Origin: CAYYWP01 sp964475125
GTDB taxonomy: Bacteria > Desulfobacterota > Binatia > HRBIN30 > CADEER01
Direction of reading: 5' to 3'
Length of the DNA: 64,000 nucleotides
NCBI GenBank assembly: GCA_964475125.1
Contig: CAYYWP010000001.1
Location: 1-64,000, forward strand
Shown: in pieces, positions 25,447 to 34,066 of the stretch
Layout: every line of letters starts with the position of its first letter
Numbering within the stretch: position 1 is the stretch's first letter
Made by a program: the position numbers and the translations under genes
The notes under the pieces: generated by a model
What the model saw: only the letters and a program-made list of their open reading frames with translations
What the model was told of the DNA's origin: nothing
Databases searched by the model: none

Positions 25447-26587
25447 ACGTGGTCGTCCGTTGAACAGGTATGCGCCCGGCGGCGCGAATGAGGGTGATGA
25501 TCTCCGTCTCGGGGAGGTACTCGCCGAAATCAGCCCCGGCGGCCTTCGAAATCGACTCCTCCATCAGCGTACCGCCGAAATCGTTGCAGCCGGCCCGCAG
25601 CGTCAACTGCGACAGCTCGGTGCCGAGCTTCACCCACGAGGTCTGCAGATTGTCGATCCAGCCGCGCAGCATCAGGCGCGAGGTGGCGTAGACGCGCAGG
25701 TCGAGCAAACCGACCGGCGGCGGCACGACGAGGCCTTTCTGGTAGAGCTTGGTCAGCGTGTGGATGAAGCGCAGCGGCACGAACTCGGTGAAGCCGCCGG
25801 TCTGCTTCTGCAGGTCGCGGATGAGCGCGATGTGGCGCGCGACGTGTCCCGGCGTCTCGACGTGCCCGTACATCACCGTCGCGCTCGAGCGCAGGCCGAT
25901 CTCATGGGCGCTGGTGACGATCTCGATCCAGGTTCGGACATCGACTTTCTTGTAGCTGAGGATCTCGCGCACGTCGTCATCGAGAATCTCGGCCGCCGTG
26001 CCCGGAATCGTGCCCAGCCCCGCATCGCGCAACATGATCAGATAGTCGCGATAGGTCATGCCCGTACGGCGCGCGCCGTACATTACTTCCATGGGCGAGA
26101 AGGCGTGCACGTGGAGCTGGGGGAAGCGCGCCTTGATGGCGCGCAGCAGGTCGCGGTAGAAGAACGCGTCGCTCTCCGGGTTGATACCGCCCTGCATGCA
26201 GACTTCGTGCGCGCCGCGATCGACCGCGTCCTGCACTTTGACGAGCACGTCGTCGATCGAGTGATTGTAGGCCGTCGCGTCCTTGCGGTGGACGGCGAAG
26301 GCACAGAACTGGCACCCGACGAAGCAGATGTTCGTCCAGTTGATGTTGCGGTTGATCACGTAGGTGACCTCGTCGCCGACGTCGGCGGCGCGCACCGCGT
26401 CGGCGGCGCGCGTCAGGGCGACCAGATCGTCGCCCTCGACTTGCAGGAGGTGCTCACCCTCGGCGGCGTTCAGCTCGTGCCCCGCCAGGGCGCGTTGCAG
26501 GGCCCGCGCCGTCGCGGGGCCGGCGGCTGCCAGGAGCCGGTCGAGCGGGCGAGGATCCTCGACGATGGCCCGAACCTCATCCCACAT
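25346..26587 (-). CDS. cofH: FO synthase subunit CofH
   Basis: Radical SAM enzyme that, with CofG, makes the F420 chromophore FO from tyrosine and a pyrimidine. The ATG at 26587 follows AAGGAG and overlaps cofG by 11 bases. The cluster motif is CFVGCQFCAF (C-x3-C-x2-C) near residue 72; MQGGINPESD and GTAAEILDDDVREIL follow. The family normally ends near RAAGRIPVQRTTTYGRI. Here about 29 further residues, low in likeness and Gly/Pro/Val rich, are read across the start of cofD. Separate cofG and cofH are as in archaea and cyanobacteria, unlike fused FbiC. Confidence 0.93.
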   Translation of the reverse strand: MWDEVRAIVEDPRPLDRLLAAAGPATARALQRALAGHELNAAEGEHLLQVEGDDLVALTRAADAVRAADVGDEVTYVINRNINWTNICFVGCQFCAFAVHRKDATAYNHSIDDVLVKVQDAVDRGAHEVCMQGGINPESDAFFYRDLLRAIKARFPQLHVHAFSPMEVMYGARRTGMTYRDYLIMLRDAGLGTIPGTAAEILDDDVREILSYKKVDVRTWIEIVTSAHEIGLRSSATVMYGHVETPGHVARHIALIRDLQKQTGGFTEFVPLRFIHTLTKLYQKGLVVPPPVGLLDLRVYATSRLMLRGWIDNLQTSWVKLGTELSQLTLRAGCNDFGGTLMEESISKAAGADFGEYLPETEIITLIRAAGRIPVQRTTTYGRIAPDGVAGQARGVGWRSGSSAVPPGPVLAV

Positions 26588-27818
26588 CACAGACTCCTTC
26601 GCGGCGCGCCAAGGCGCGCGCGTGGTCGCGCAGCGCCGGGCCGATCCATTCGGGTTGCTCGAGGTACTCGGCATACACCGGCAGGCGGCGTGCCAAGCGG
26701 AAGCCGGCCTCGCGGCACGTCTCCGCCAGGGCGTCCACATGCGGCCAGGGCGCCTCCGGGTTGACGTAGTCGCGCGTCAGCGGCGAGATGCCTCCCCAGT
26801 CGTTGATGCCGGCGGCGAGGAACAACTGGTGATCGAACGGGCTGAGATTCGGCGGCGCCTGGATGTTCATCATCGGCATCATCAGACGCGCGATGGCGAG
26901 CGTCCGCGCCATCTCGGCACTCTCCGGCTCGGCGGCGCCGGCCATGCGAGTGGCTGGCTTGGCGCGAAAGTTCTGAATGATGACCTCCTGAATGTGCCCA
27001 TACTCGGCGGCGAGGCCGGCAATCGCGCGCAGACTGGCGATCCGATCCGCCGCACTTTCCCCGATGCCCAATAGGATGCCGGTGGTGAACGGGATGCGCA
27101 ACTCGCCGGCCTGGCGCAGCATGGCGAGGCGCAGCTCCGGTTCCTTGTCGGGGGCTTGCTGATGTGCGCCGCCGCGCCCGCGCAGCCGCGGGCTGACCGA
27201 TTCGAGCATCAGCCCCATGCTGACGTTGAGCGGACGCAACGCGGTCATCTCTTCGGCGGTCATCAACCCCGCGTTGGTGTGTGGCAGGAGCCCTTCCTCG
27301 AGTCCAATCGCACAACACTGGGCGACATAGTCGATGGTCGAGCGGTGGCCGAGGACGGCGAGGGTGCTGCGGTACGACTTATAGGCGCGTTCCGGCTTGT
27401 CGCCGAGGCACATCAGGGCCTCGATGCAGCCTAGGGCCTGTCCGCGCCGGCTCCAGTCGCGCACCTCCTCCGGCAGCATCGTCCAGGCTTCGGGTGAATC
27501 CGGGTCCTTGCGAAAAGTGCAATAGGAGCAGCGGTCCAGACACAGGTTGGTGATCGGCAGGAACGCCTTCGGCGAGTACGTTACTACCCGTCCCTTGTGT
27601 CGTGTCCGCACATGCCCGGCGACGGCCAGCAGGGCCGGCATCTGCGACGGCGGTCCGGTGAGTAAGTGCAGCGCGTCGTCATCCGCCAGCGGGTAGCCGT
27701 CGAGGGCTCGCCCCAAGGCGCGCTGCCCACGGGGGTCGACACTGTCGAGTTGCGCAAAGGCAACCTCGGTTTCGTGCATCCCGAACATGGGGACCGGAGC
27801 GGGTCGGCCGCCGTTCAC
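26577..27818 (-). CDS. cofG: FO synthase subunit CofG
   Basis: A 413-residue radical SAM protein, partner of CofH in FO synthesis. The iron-sulfur motif is CLDRCSYCTF (C-x3-C-x2-C) near residue 93. Later blocks are MCLGDKPE near residue 136, LPHTNAGLM near residue 182, IPFTTGILLGIGES near residue 243 and EVIIQNFRAKPATRM near residue 278, all family-typical. The C-terminal block PPNLSPFDHQLFLAAGINDW also fits. Starts possible are GTG at 27818 or ATG at 27788 or 27779. The last is nearest the conserved region. It is the first cof gene of the - strand set. Confidence 0.92.
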   Translation of the reverse strand: MNGGRPAPVPMFGMHETEVAFAQLDSVDPRGQRALGRALDGYPLADDDALHLLTGPPSQMPALLAVAGHVRTRHKGRVVTYSPKAFLPITNLCLDRCSYCTFRKDPDSPEAWTMLPEEVRDWSRRGQALGCIEALMCLGDKPERAYKSYRSTLAVLGHRSTIDYVAQCCAIGLEEGLLPHTNAGLMTAEEMTALRPLNVSMGLMLESVSPRLRGRGGAHQQAPDKEPELRLAMLRQAGELRIPFTTGILLGIGESAADRIASLRAIAGLAAEYGHIQEVIIQNFRAKPATRMAGAAEPESAEMARTLAIARLMMPMMNIQAPPNLSPFDHQLFLAAGINDWGGISPLTRDYVNPEAPWPHVDALAETCREAGFRLARRLPVYAEYLEQPEWIGPALRDHARALARREGVCDVG

Positions 27819-27918
27819 CAGCGCCGGCGCCCTTATAGGGACCCCTCTCGGCGTGAGTCAAGGTGGGGCGGCGGCGCGTGGGGCGGCGGCGAGTGTGTGG
27901 GTGCAGGCGGGGCCGGAT

Positions 27919-28584
27919 TCAGGCGGCGCGTGGCGCGAGCCTGCGGTGGACGCGCAACGCCAGGGCCCCATCCGGGCCGCTGTGGTCGGCGATGAAGCTG
28001 CGTAGGCGCTCGACCTCTGCGCCGTCGAACAGACCCAGGCAGCGTTCGAGGAGGGCGGTGCCCAATCCGGCGGGAAAGGGGCCGATGGTCGTATCGGGTA
28101 AGGCCGGGTCGTCGAACTCCGTTTCGACCTGGTAGGGGTCGAGGGGGGCAGTGAGGTCGCTTACGACTGCTAACACCGCCTCGATCTGGGCCGTGCGGAT
28201 GACCTGCGGGTAGAAGTGTCGGTCCAGCGCAACGCGCAGCAATCTCTCGTCGACATCGACCCTGGTGAGACTCTCCGGCACGGCCCCGCCCACCACCTCG
28301 ATGCGACGCGGAAGGTCGATCGACGGCCGCCAGCTCCGAACCGCCAGCCGCTCCACGCCCACGGCGACGCGAAACCAACGAGTCGCCATGGGATCGCCCA
28401 GCGCGCCCTCGAGGACGCTGCGCTCGTCGACGGGGAGGGCTTCTTCGAGTCCGTGGCCAGCGTGTTGGAACCGAAACGCCTCCAGATCTGCATCCGCGTT
28501 GGCATCCGTTTCCGGCCATGGGCCCGGTGAGCCCACGGGCTGCAGGAGGCGACAGGGTCGGCAGAGCAGAAACGAGGTGATCAC
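27919..28584 (-). CDS. Unknown protein between sensor kinase and cofG
   Basis: I do not recognise this 221-residue protein. The GTG at 28584 has GAGG seven bases upstream and lies 10 bases after the kinase stop, so it is co-transcribed with it. It begins VITSFLLCRPCRLLQPVG, with one CxxC pair that could bind metal or form a disulfide. A beta-rich middle (TRWFRVAVGVERLAVRSW) and a helical end (TALLERCLGLFDGAEVERLR) follow. There is no signal peptide or membrane helix. Its place between a two-component protein and F420 genes makes it a candidate for an F420-linked or regulatory role, but no function can be claimed. Confidence 0.65.
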   Translation of the reverse strand: MITSFLLCRPCRLLQPVGSPGPWPETDANADADLEAFRFQHAGHGLEEALPVDERSVLEGALGDPMATRWFRVAVGVERLAVRSWRPSIDLPRRIEVVGGAVPESLTRVDVDERLLRVALDRHFYPQVIRTAQIEAVLAVVSDLTAPLDPYQVETEFDDPALPDTTIGPFPAGLGTALLERCLGLFDGAEVERLRSFIADHSGPDGALALRVHRRLAPRAA

Positions 28585-28594
28585 GGTAGCATCC

Positions 28595-29689
28595 TCAGGC
28601 GTTCGGCAGGTCGTGTGGCTCGCCAGCGAATACCGGCAGCGCCACGGTGAAGCGCGTGCCACCGGTTGCCTGGCGTTGCGCGCGTAGGGAGCCGCCGAGG
28701 AATTCGGTCAGGCGGGCCGCCATACGCAGGCCGAGGCCGAGGCCGTGGCTGCGCGTGACCGGGGTCGACTGGCTGTCATCGACCAGTTGCGCGATGTCGG
28801 TGTTGCTGATGCCGATCCCCGTATCGCACACGGTCAACTCGACCATCTGGCGATCGGCGGACAGGTGCGCGGCCAGGCCGATTGAACCCTCGGCCGTGAA
28901 CTTCACCGCATTGTCGATCAGGGCCCACAGCACGCGTTCCAACTTGTGCTCGTCGCTCGTGAGCCACAGGGCAGGGCCTTCCTCGGAGATGGTCAGCGCC
29001 AGCCCGCGCTGGCGGATCGCAGCGGCGAAGTGGCGTGCGACGCGGCGCAGCGTCTCTCGCACGTCGAAGCTCGACGGTGTCAGTTGCAGCTCGCCGGCAT
29101 CGAGCGAGTTCAGGAGGAGGACCGTTTCAATCAGGCTGAGCAACTTCTGGGAGTTCGCCTGAATGCGATCGAAGGCGACGCGCTGGTCGTCGCTCAGGTG
29201 CCCATGCAGCTCCTCGGTGAGGATCGAGTTGTACCCAATGATGGCGCTCAGCGGGGTGCGGAGCTCGTGCGACAGGTTGGCCAGGAAGTCGTCCCGCATG
29301 TGCCGCGCCCGCAGGGACTCGCGCCGCCGCGCCACGGCGCGTTGCACCAGACTGGAGATCTGCGGCACGTTGAATGGTTTGGTGACATAGTCGAACACCC
29401 GGTTGCGCAGGCCACGCACCGCCGAATCGAGCGAGGCGTAGCCGGTGACGACGATGATCTCGATGTCGGGATCGTGTCGCTTGATGTGCTCCATGACCTC
29501 GACCCCCGGCATGCCGGGCATGCGCAGATCGAGCGTGACGACATCGATCGGCCGCTGCTGGAGGATCGCCAGGGCCTCCTGGCCCCCGGGCGCCGTGAAG
29601 ACGTCGTACTGCGACTTGAAGACCATGCGCAGGGACTCGGTTGGTCCCCGCTCGTCATCGACGATCAATAACGAAGCCCGCTCGTCCAT
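28595..29689 (-). CDS. Response regulator receiver-histidine kinase hybrid
   Basis: A 364-residue cytoplasmic signalling protein. Residues 1-125 are a receiver domain with the acidic pair IVDDE, phospho-acceptor Asp in VTLDLRMPGMPG near residue 53, and Lys in YVTKPFN near residue 103. A HisKA dimerisation domain follows (FLANLSHELRTPLSAIIG near residue 138), then an HATPase domain with ALIDNAVKFT (N box), CDTGIGIS (G1) and HGLGLGLRMA (G2). There is no membrane segment, so input comes through the receiver. Such receiver-kinase proteins often act mid-way in phosphorelays; no cognate output regulator is in the window. The ATG at 29689 is the first convincing start. Confidence 0.93.
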   Translation of the reverse strand: MDERASLLIVDDERGPTESLRMVFKSQYDVFTAPGGQEALAILQQRPIDVVTLDLRMPGMPGVEVMEHIKRHDPDIEIIVVTGYASLDSAVRGLRNRVFDYVTKPFNVPQISSLVQRAVARRRESLRARHMRDDFLANLSHELRTPLSAIIGYNSILTEELHGHLSDDQRVAFDRIQANSQKLLSLIETVLLLNSLDAGELQLTPSSFDVRETLRRVARHFAAAIRQRGLALTISEEGPALWLTSDEHKLERVLWALIDNAVKFTAEGSIGLAAHLSADRQMVELTVCDTGIGISNTDIAQLVDDSQSTPVTRSHGLGLGLRMAARLTEFLGGSLRAQRQATGGTRFTVALPVFAGEPHDLPNA

Positions 29690-30168
29690 GCGCAACAACT
29701 CGGCACAATGCTCCGGTGCCGAAAAGCATTCGGCGTGCCATAGTCTGGCTCGCGCGGCATGGCAGAAGAAAGACTGCGCGGAATCTATGCTAAGTTACGA
29801 TGCTGGGAATGGATTCAGTGCAGTGAGTTTCCGCGGCAAATCACAAAATCCTCGGCCGTCTCCAATGGTTCGGAAGTGTGCCCTGAGCCCAACTGTGCAT
29901 TTCCGTACATGTTCCGGCAACGAAAATAACGCCGCGTACTTCCTGGGCGCGGCGCCGCCGCGCGGATCGGCGAGCGCGACCCGGCCGAGGGCACGGCCCG
30001 AGCTCCACCGCGCTGCACGCCGGGCTCGGCGCGACGAGGTCAGGCGATCGCCGGCGGCGAACGGAGTGAGCAGGCGAGGCCATCGACCTTCCCGGGGACG
30101 ACAGGCGAATTGCGCCTACCAATTACCAGCGGGAACAAAATTTCGCTCCACGCCGGTACGTCGATAAC

Positions 30169-30204
30169 GTCCGTCGGCCGCGCGCGTCCTACGGACTGGA
30201 GTCC
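30169..30204. repeat. Nested palindromes
   Basis: GTCCGTCGG (30169-30177) pairs with CCTACGGAC (30188-30196) with one mismatch. Overlapping it, GGACTGGAGTCC (30193-30204) is a short perfect stem. Such a compact arrangement could be a repeat remnant or protein site. No second copy was seen in the window. Confidence 0.5.
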
Positions 30205-30296
30205 AACAGCGGTTCCGAGCGGGGGCGTATGGACTCGATCGCGAGGCACGAGCAGTAGGCAGGACGCGTCTTCGGTGCGGCCCCTCGCTACCGGTT

Positions 30297-30324
30297 ATGT
30301 CTGATAAGATACATTATGGTGCCT
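30297..30324. other. Possible dif-like XerCD recombination site
   Basis: Read on the - strand the 28 bases are AGGCACCATAA, TGTATC, TTATCAGACAT. The layout of two 11-base arms and a 6-base centre, and the core CATAA-TGTATx-TTAT, match proteobacterial dif sites (E. coli core CATAA-TGTATA-TTATG). The outer arm bases match poorly. It lies in a gene-free region of a G+C-rich genome, where such an AT-rich motif stands out. Confidence 0.35.
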
Positions 30325-30385
30325 CAGGGATGGCGCGACCCGGGGCGGCACCAGTGTGGAGCCGGAAGGCGAAAAGGCCTCCGGC

Positions 30386-31042
30386 TCAGGATCGGAACTT
30401 CGGCGGCAGCAGGTCCCGATCCGGCAGGTCCGGGAACTGTTCGTAGGCCTGGCGGTACAGCTCCCGTGCCTTGTCGGCTTGCCCGGCGAGCTCTCGACTA
30501 CGAGCCTCGCTGACGATCGCGCGGCCTGTATACGGCCCGCTCAAGCCGGCTGCCTCTTGGTAGCGCGCCGCTGCCTCGTCCCACCGCTGCTTGCTTTCCA
30601 GGGCGGCGCCGGCGGTCATGAGCGCCTGCTGGCGCAGGTACGGTGGCAACTGGTCCAGCGGGATTCGCCCGGTGAGGGCCAGCGCTTCGTCCGCCTGAGC
30701 GGCGCGCACGGCGCTGTCGGCGGCCAGCAGAGCTGCCAGCGCGCCAACGGTAGTCCCGCTCCAGCGGTTTGCGACCTCGTTGAGTGCGAGCTGCGCCCCC
30801 GCCGGGTCGTCCGCGCCCAGCTTGGCCATGGCGCGTGTCAGGTCGGCATTGGCGTCACGCTGCTGGGCCCGCCAGTAGGCGGCGGTGACTCCGATCAGCA
30901 CCAGTACCGCGGCGGCGAGCAGCCCTCCCCGCACCACCCAGCGTTGATGCCCGCCGGCCCACGCGGCGGCCCGGCGGCTGAGGGTGAGGAATTCATCCGG
31001 CTCTTTGATGTCTTTGCGCGACAGGGGCGTCTTCTGCACCAC
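30386..31042 (-). CDS. Membrane-anchored TPR protein (YfgM/CpoB-like)
   Basis: A protein of about 218 residues. After a polar start (SRKDIKEPDEFLTLSRRAAA) comes one membrane helix (GGLLAAAVLVLIGVTAAYW, near residue 45) and then a periplasmic helical-repeat domain with TPR-like units (LALNEVANRWSGT, WDEAAARYQEAAGLSG, ADKARELYRQAYEQFPD). This resembles the TPR_21/YfgM-type proteins that accompany the Sec translocon. GTG at 31042 is used, with AAGG upstream; GTG at 31039 is equal. It follows the DUF151 gene on the same strand with about 70 bases between. Confidence 0.75.
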   Translation of the reverse strand: MVQKTPLSRKDIKEPDEFLTLSRRAAAWAGGHQRWVVRGGLLAAAVLVLIGVTAAYWRAQQRDANADLTRAMAKLGADDPAGAQLALNEVANRWSGTTVGALAALLAADSAVRAAQADEALALTGRIPLDQLPPYLRQQALMTAGAALESKQRWDEAAARYQEAAGLSGPYTGRAIVSEARSRELAGQADKARELYRQAYEQFPDLPDRDLLPPKFRS

Positions 31043-31113
31043 GCGATGGCCTTTCGGATACGGACTGGAGCTGTCCCGCTGTCGTCCTGCGGCGGTCAGC
31101 GGGTGCAGCGATC

Positions 31114-31626
31114 TCACATCTTGTACTTGAAGTCGTCGGGCGACATCTTCTCGAGGATCTCCGACCACTTGTCGCGCGATACGTTCGAGAGGTTGCTCTC
31201 ATTGGCTTCGCTCGATTGCACGGTGCTCGAGGCTTCCAGCACGCGTCGAGCGACGTAGATCGGGCTCTTGACGCGCAGCGCGAGGGAGATGGCGTCGCTT
31301 GGGCGCGAATCAATGGCGCGCGGCTGCCCGCCGACCAGCAGGTTGATCACGGCGTAATAGGTGTTGTCGCGCAGATCGGAGATCTCGATGCTCTCGACGG
31401 TGGCGCCCAGCTCTCCGATGAGGTTGCGCAGCAGGTCATGGGTCATCGGCCGAGCCATCTCGATGCCTTCCAGCTCGGTGGCGATGGCCGTGGCCTCGAG
31501 GAGCCCGATCCAGATCGGCAGATTCAGCGTGTTCTCGCCGTCGCGCAGAATGACGATCGGGGTCTTGGTGGCCGGGTCGAGCGTGAGTCCCCCCACGCTC
31601 ATGGCGACGATGTCTTTGCGGCTCAT
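31114..31626 (-). CDS. Bifunctional nuclease family protein (DUF151)
   Basis: A 170-residue protein beginning MSRKDIVAMSVGGLTLDPAT, with AGGAG upstream of the ATG at 31626. The family core is evident: ILRDGENTLNLPIWIGLLEA, EGIEMARPMTHDLLRNLIGE and the RPSDAISLALRVKSPIYVAR block near residue 115. Plant relatives have DNase and RNase activity; bacterial ones are mostly uncharacterised. After the domain comes a Ser/Asn-rich linker and a KMSPDDFKYKM tail, as in many delta-proteobacterial versions, probably a short interaction motif. Confidence 0.9.
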   Translation of the reverse strand: MSRKDIVAMSVGGLTLDPATKTPIVILRDGENTLNLPIWIGLLEATAIATELEGIEMARPMTHDLLRNLIGELGATVESIEISDLRDNTYYAVINLLVGGQPRAIDSRPSDAISLALRVKSPIYVARRVLEASSTVQSSEANESNLSNVSRDKWSEILEKMSPDDFKYKM

Positions 31627-31685
31627 AAAGCGACACTCCTGGGTCGATTCTGCCCGGAAACGCACTCGTCGGTCAATGCATTCCT

Positions 31686-33095
31686 TCAGCGCACGAGGCG
31701 ATCGATGACCCGATACAGCTGGTTGAGGTTGCGACACTCCTCGACCAGGTCGCAAAACGGCTGGTAGCGATCCATCTCGCTGTCGCCGAACCCCCAGGTC
31801 AGCCGGTTCTCGGGGTTGAGCCAGATGGTTTGCTTGGCGCGCGCCTGGACGTCGCGCAACACCCACTCGTGCGGGGCGTTGTAGTTGTTGCGGGCGTCGC
31901 CGAGGATGATGACGGTGGTGCGCCGGTTCACGGCACCCAGATGGTCGCGGTGAAAGGTGCGGAAGGCGCGGCCGAAATCGGAGTGGGCGAAGACGTTGAT
32001 GACGCTGCCGGTGAGTGCCAACTCGATGGCGCGCTGGGTGTCGTTCTCTTCGAACAGCTGCGTGATCTCGCCGATCTCGCTGACGAAGATGAAGCTGCGC
32101 ACGCGCGAATAGAGGTCCTGCAGCGAGTAGACGAACTGCAGCATGAAGCGCGAGACGTTGCGAACCGAATCGGAGACATCGCACAGCACCAGGACCTGCG
32201 GCTTGTCCTTGACGCGGCGGTCGAATTGGATGCGAAACGGGATGCCGCCGTACTGCACGTTCTTGCGCAGCGTGTCGTTGAGGTCGAAGGTGCCTCGCTT
32301 GCCGCGTTTGCGGCGCATCGAGACCACGTTCTTCAAGCGCTGCGCCAGCTTGCTGACTGCCTCGCGCATGCGCCGGATCTCGTCCTCGGACAAGTAATAG
32401 AAGCTCTTTTCCGCCAGGCTGGCGAGGTGCTGGCGCTCGCGCAACGCGGCGTCGCGCTTCTCCAGCTCGAGCCGCACGGTGCGGCGGATCAGCTCGCGCA
32501 CGTCGCGCAAACGCTGGTCGATGAAGCGCCGCAGCGCCTCCACCCGCTCGGGCGACAACGCGGCGGCGCCGAGCTGTGCCTTGAGGTGTTCCAGCTCCTC
32601 GGCCAGCGCGGCGAGGCCGAGGGCCTGCGCAGCCTGGTGACCGTAACGGCCCTCCTGGTAGGCGCGCTCGATTCCGGGCGCATTGGCGGCGCCGGCGGCC
32701 TCGCCGAGCATTCGTTCGAGTCGGCCGGTATCGTTCTGGAGCAAGGCTTCGGCCAGCGCCGAGAGCTCGATGCCGAGCTCCTTCAAGACCTGCGCGAGCT
32801 CATCCATGAAGGCCTGAAACTGCGGCGCGTCGACGCGCAGCGCCTCCATGGCCCCGCGCGCGGTCTCGGCGATGGCCCGCCCGAGTCCGCCGAAATAGAG
32901 GTTGAACAGCTCGTCGAAGGTCGGCAGGTCGACGGCCCGTTTGACCATGGTGGCGCGCAGCGCATCGCAGAACACCTCGCGCTCCGTCACGCCGACCTGT
33001 GCGGCGGCGCGAAAGGCGTCGAGGTGTTCGGACATCGACACGCGCAGGCCGTTGGCCCGCAGCAGCGCGGTGAAGTCGACTAACCGGCGGTCCAT
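31686..33095 (-). CDS. VWA domain protein (CoxE-like)
   Basis: A 469-residue protein of the CoxE/VWA family. The N-terminal half is helical and charged (MDRRLVDFTALLRANGLRVS). The C-terminal half is a von Willebrand A fold with the metal-ion site VLCDVSDSVRN (DxSxS) near residue 310 and a later IILGDARNNY. Such proteins work with MoxR AAA+ ATPases as metal-insertion or complex-assembly chaperones; CoxE/CoxD mature Mo-Cu CO dehydrogenase. The MoxR gene is 11 bases upstream on the same strand. No target metalloenzyme is in the window. Confidence 0.9.
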   Translation of the reverse strand: MDRRLVDFTALLRANGLRVSMSEHLDAFRAAAQVGVTEREVFCDALRATMVKRAVDLPTFDELFNLYFGGLGRAIAETARGAMEALRVDAPQFQAFMDELAQVLKELGIELSALAEALLQNDTGRLERMLGEAAGAANAPGIERAYQEGRYGHQAAQALGLAALAEELEHLKAQLGAAALSPERVEALRRFIDQRLRDVRELIRRTVRLELEKRDAALRERQHLASLAEKSFYYLSEDEIRRMREAVSKLAQRLKNVVSMRRKRGKRGTFDLNDTLRKNVQYGGIPFRIQFDRRVKDKPQVLVLCDVSDSVRNVSRFMLQFVYSLQDLYSRVRSFIFVSEIGEITQLFEENDTQRAIELALTGSVINVFAHSDFGRAFRTFHRDHLGAVNRRTTVIILGDARNNYNAPHEWVLRDVQARAKQTIWLNPENRLTWGFGDSEMDRYQPFCDLVEECRNLNQLYRVIDRLVR

Positions 33096-33106
33096 TGCCC
33101 GCGCCG

Positions 33107-34066
33107 TCAGTGCAGTCGATCGCCGCCTTCGCCCGGCGCTGGCGCTGCCTGGCTGCGTTGGCTTTGCAGGTAGGTCTTCAGCTCGTCCTGCGCCTTGCGG
33201 ATGTCCCCCTCGTACTTGAGGATGGCCGTCATGGTCTCCTCGACCACGCCGGCATCGAGCTGTTCGACGTTCAGCACCAGCAGCGTGCGTGCCCAATCGA
33301 GCGTCTCGCTGATGCTCGGGACCTTCTTGAGATCCAGGGTGCGCACGCGCTGGACGGCGTCGACGACCTGGTGGGCGAGCTGCGCGCTGATGTCGGGCAC
33401 CTTGAGCCGGACGATGGCGAGTTCCTGCTCGGCGGGCGGAAAATCGATGTATAAGTGCAGACAGCGACGCTTGAGCGCATCCGACATTTCGCGCGCGTTA
33501 TTGCTGGTCAAGATCACGATCGGGACGTGGAGCGCCCGCAGCGTGCCGAGCTCGGGGACACTGACGGTGAAGTCGCTCAACACCTCGAGCAAGAACGCCT
33601 CGAACTCACTGTCGGACTTGTCGATCTCGTCGATCAACAGCACCGTACGCTGGGGCGCCGTGATCGAGCGCAGCAACGGCCGCGGCAGAATGAACCGATC
33701 TGAAAAGAACACGTCGTCGTGCGCCGCGATGCGCTCCACCGCCTCCCGCAAGGATGACGCCCCACCGATAACCTCGCCGATCTTGTCCTTGAGGATCTGG
33801 GTGTAGAGGAGCTGCTTGGCGTACTCCCATTCGTACAGCGCCTTGGCTTCGTCGAGGCCCTCGTAGCACTGCAGGCGAATCAAGTTCAGGCCGAGGGCGC
33901 CGGCGATGACCTTGGCGAGCTCGGTCTTGCCCACTCCGGCGGGTCCCTCGACCAGAATCGGCTTCTCCAAGCGCGTCGCCAGGTAGACGACCGTGGCGAT
34001 ACGACGTCCGCAGATATAGCGCTGGGCGGCGAACCGTTCGATGACGTCATCGATGCTGGCAAACAT
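33107..34066 (-). CDS. MoxR-family AAA+ ATPase
   Basis: A 319-residue AAA+ chaperone. ATG at 34066 follows GGAG. Walker A is EGPAGVGKTELAKVIA near residue 40, Walker B VLLIDEIDKSDSEFEAFLLE near residue 135, and sensor 1 ILTSNNAREMSDALKRRC near residue 177. It is the CoxD/APE2220-like type paired with a VWA protein. It is the first gene of the - strand unit MoxR-VWA-(60 bases)-DUF151-TPR; the Tango2-like gene diverges upstream. Confidence 0.92.
   Translation of the reverse strand: MFASIDDVIERFAAQRYICGRRIATVVYLATRLEKPILVEGPAGVGKTELAKVIAGALGLNLIRLQCYEGLDEAKALYEWEYAKQLLYTQILKDKIGEVIGGASSLREAVERIAAHDDVFFSDRFILPRPLLRSITAPQRTVLLIDEIDKSDSEFEAFLLEVLSDFTVSVPELGTLRALHVPIVILTSNNAREMSDALKRRCLHLYIDFPPAEQELAIVRLKVPDISAQLAHQVVDAVQRVRTLDLKKVPSISETLDWARTLLVLNVEQLDAGVVEETMTAILKYEGDIRKAQDELKTYLQSQRSQAAPAPGEGGDRLH

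Larger units (their letters stand above)
29690..30385. other. Gene-poor region of about 700 bases
   Basis: No frame here gives a believable protein. The stretch must contain the promoter of the kinase unit on the - strand. It also holds two palindromes at 30169-30204 and the AT-rich dif-like site at 30297-30324. It is visibly richer in A+T in places (29780-29930, 30290-30320) than the flanking genes. I saw no tRNA-like cloverleaf. Confidence 0.7.

Noticed and set aside
29690..30385. tRNA or other stable RNA
   Set aside because: No T-loop GTTCGA-type motif with matching acceptor stem could be found by eye.
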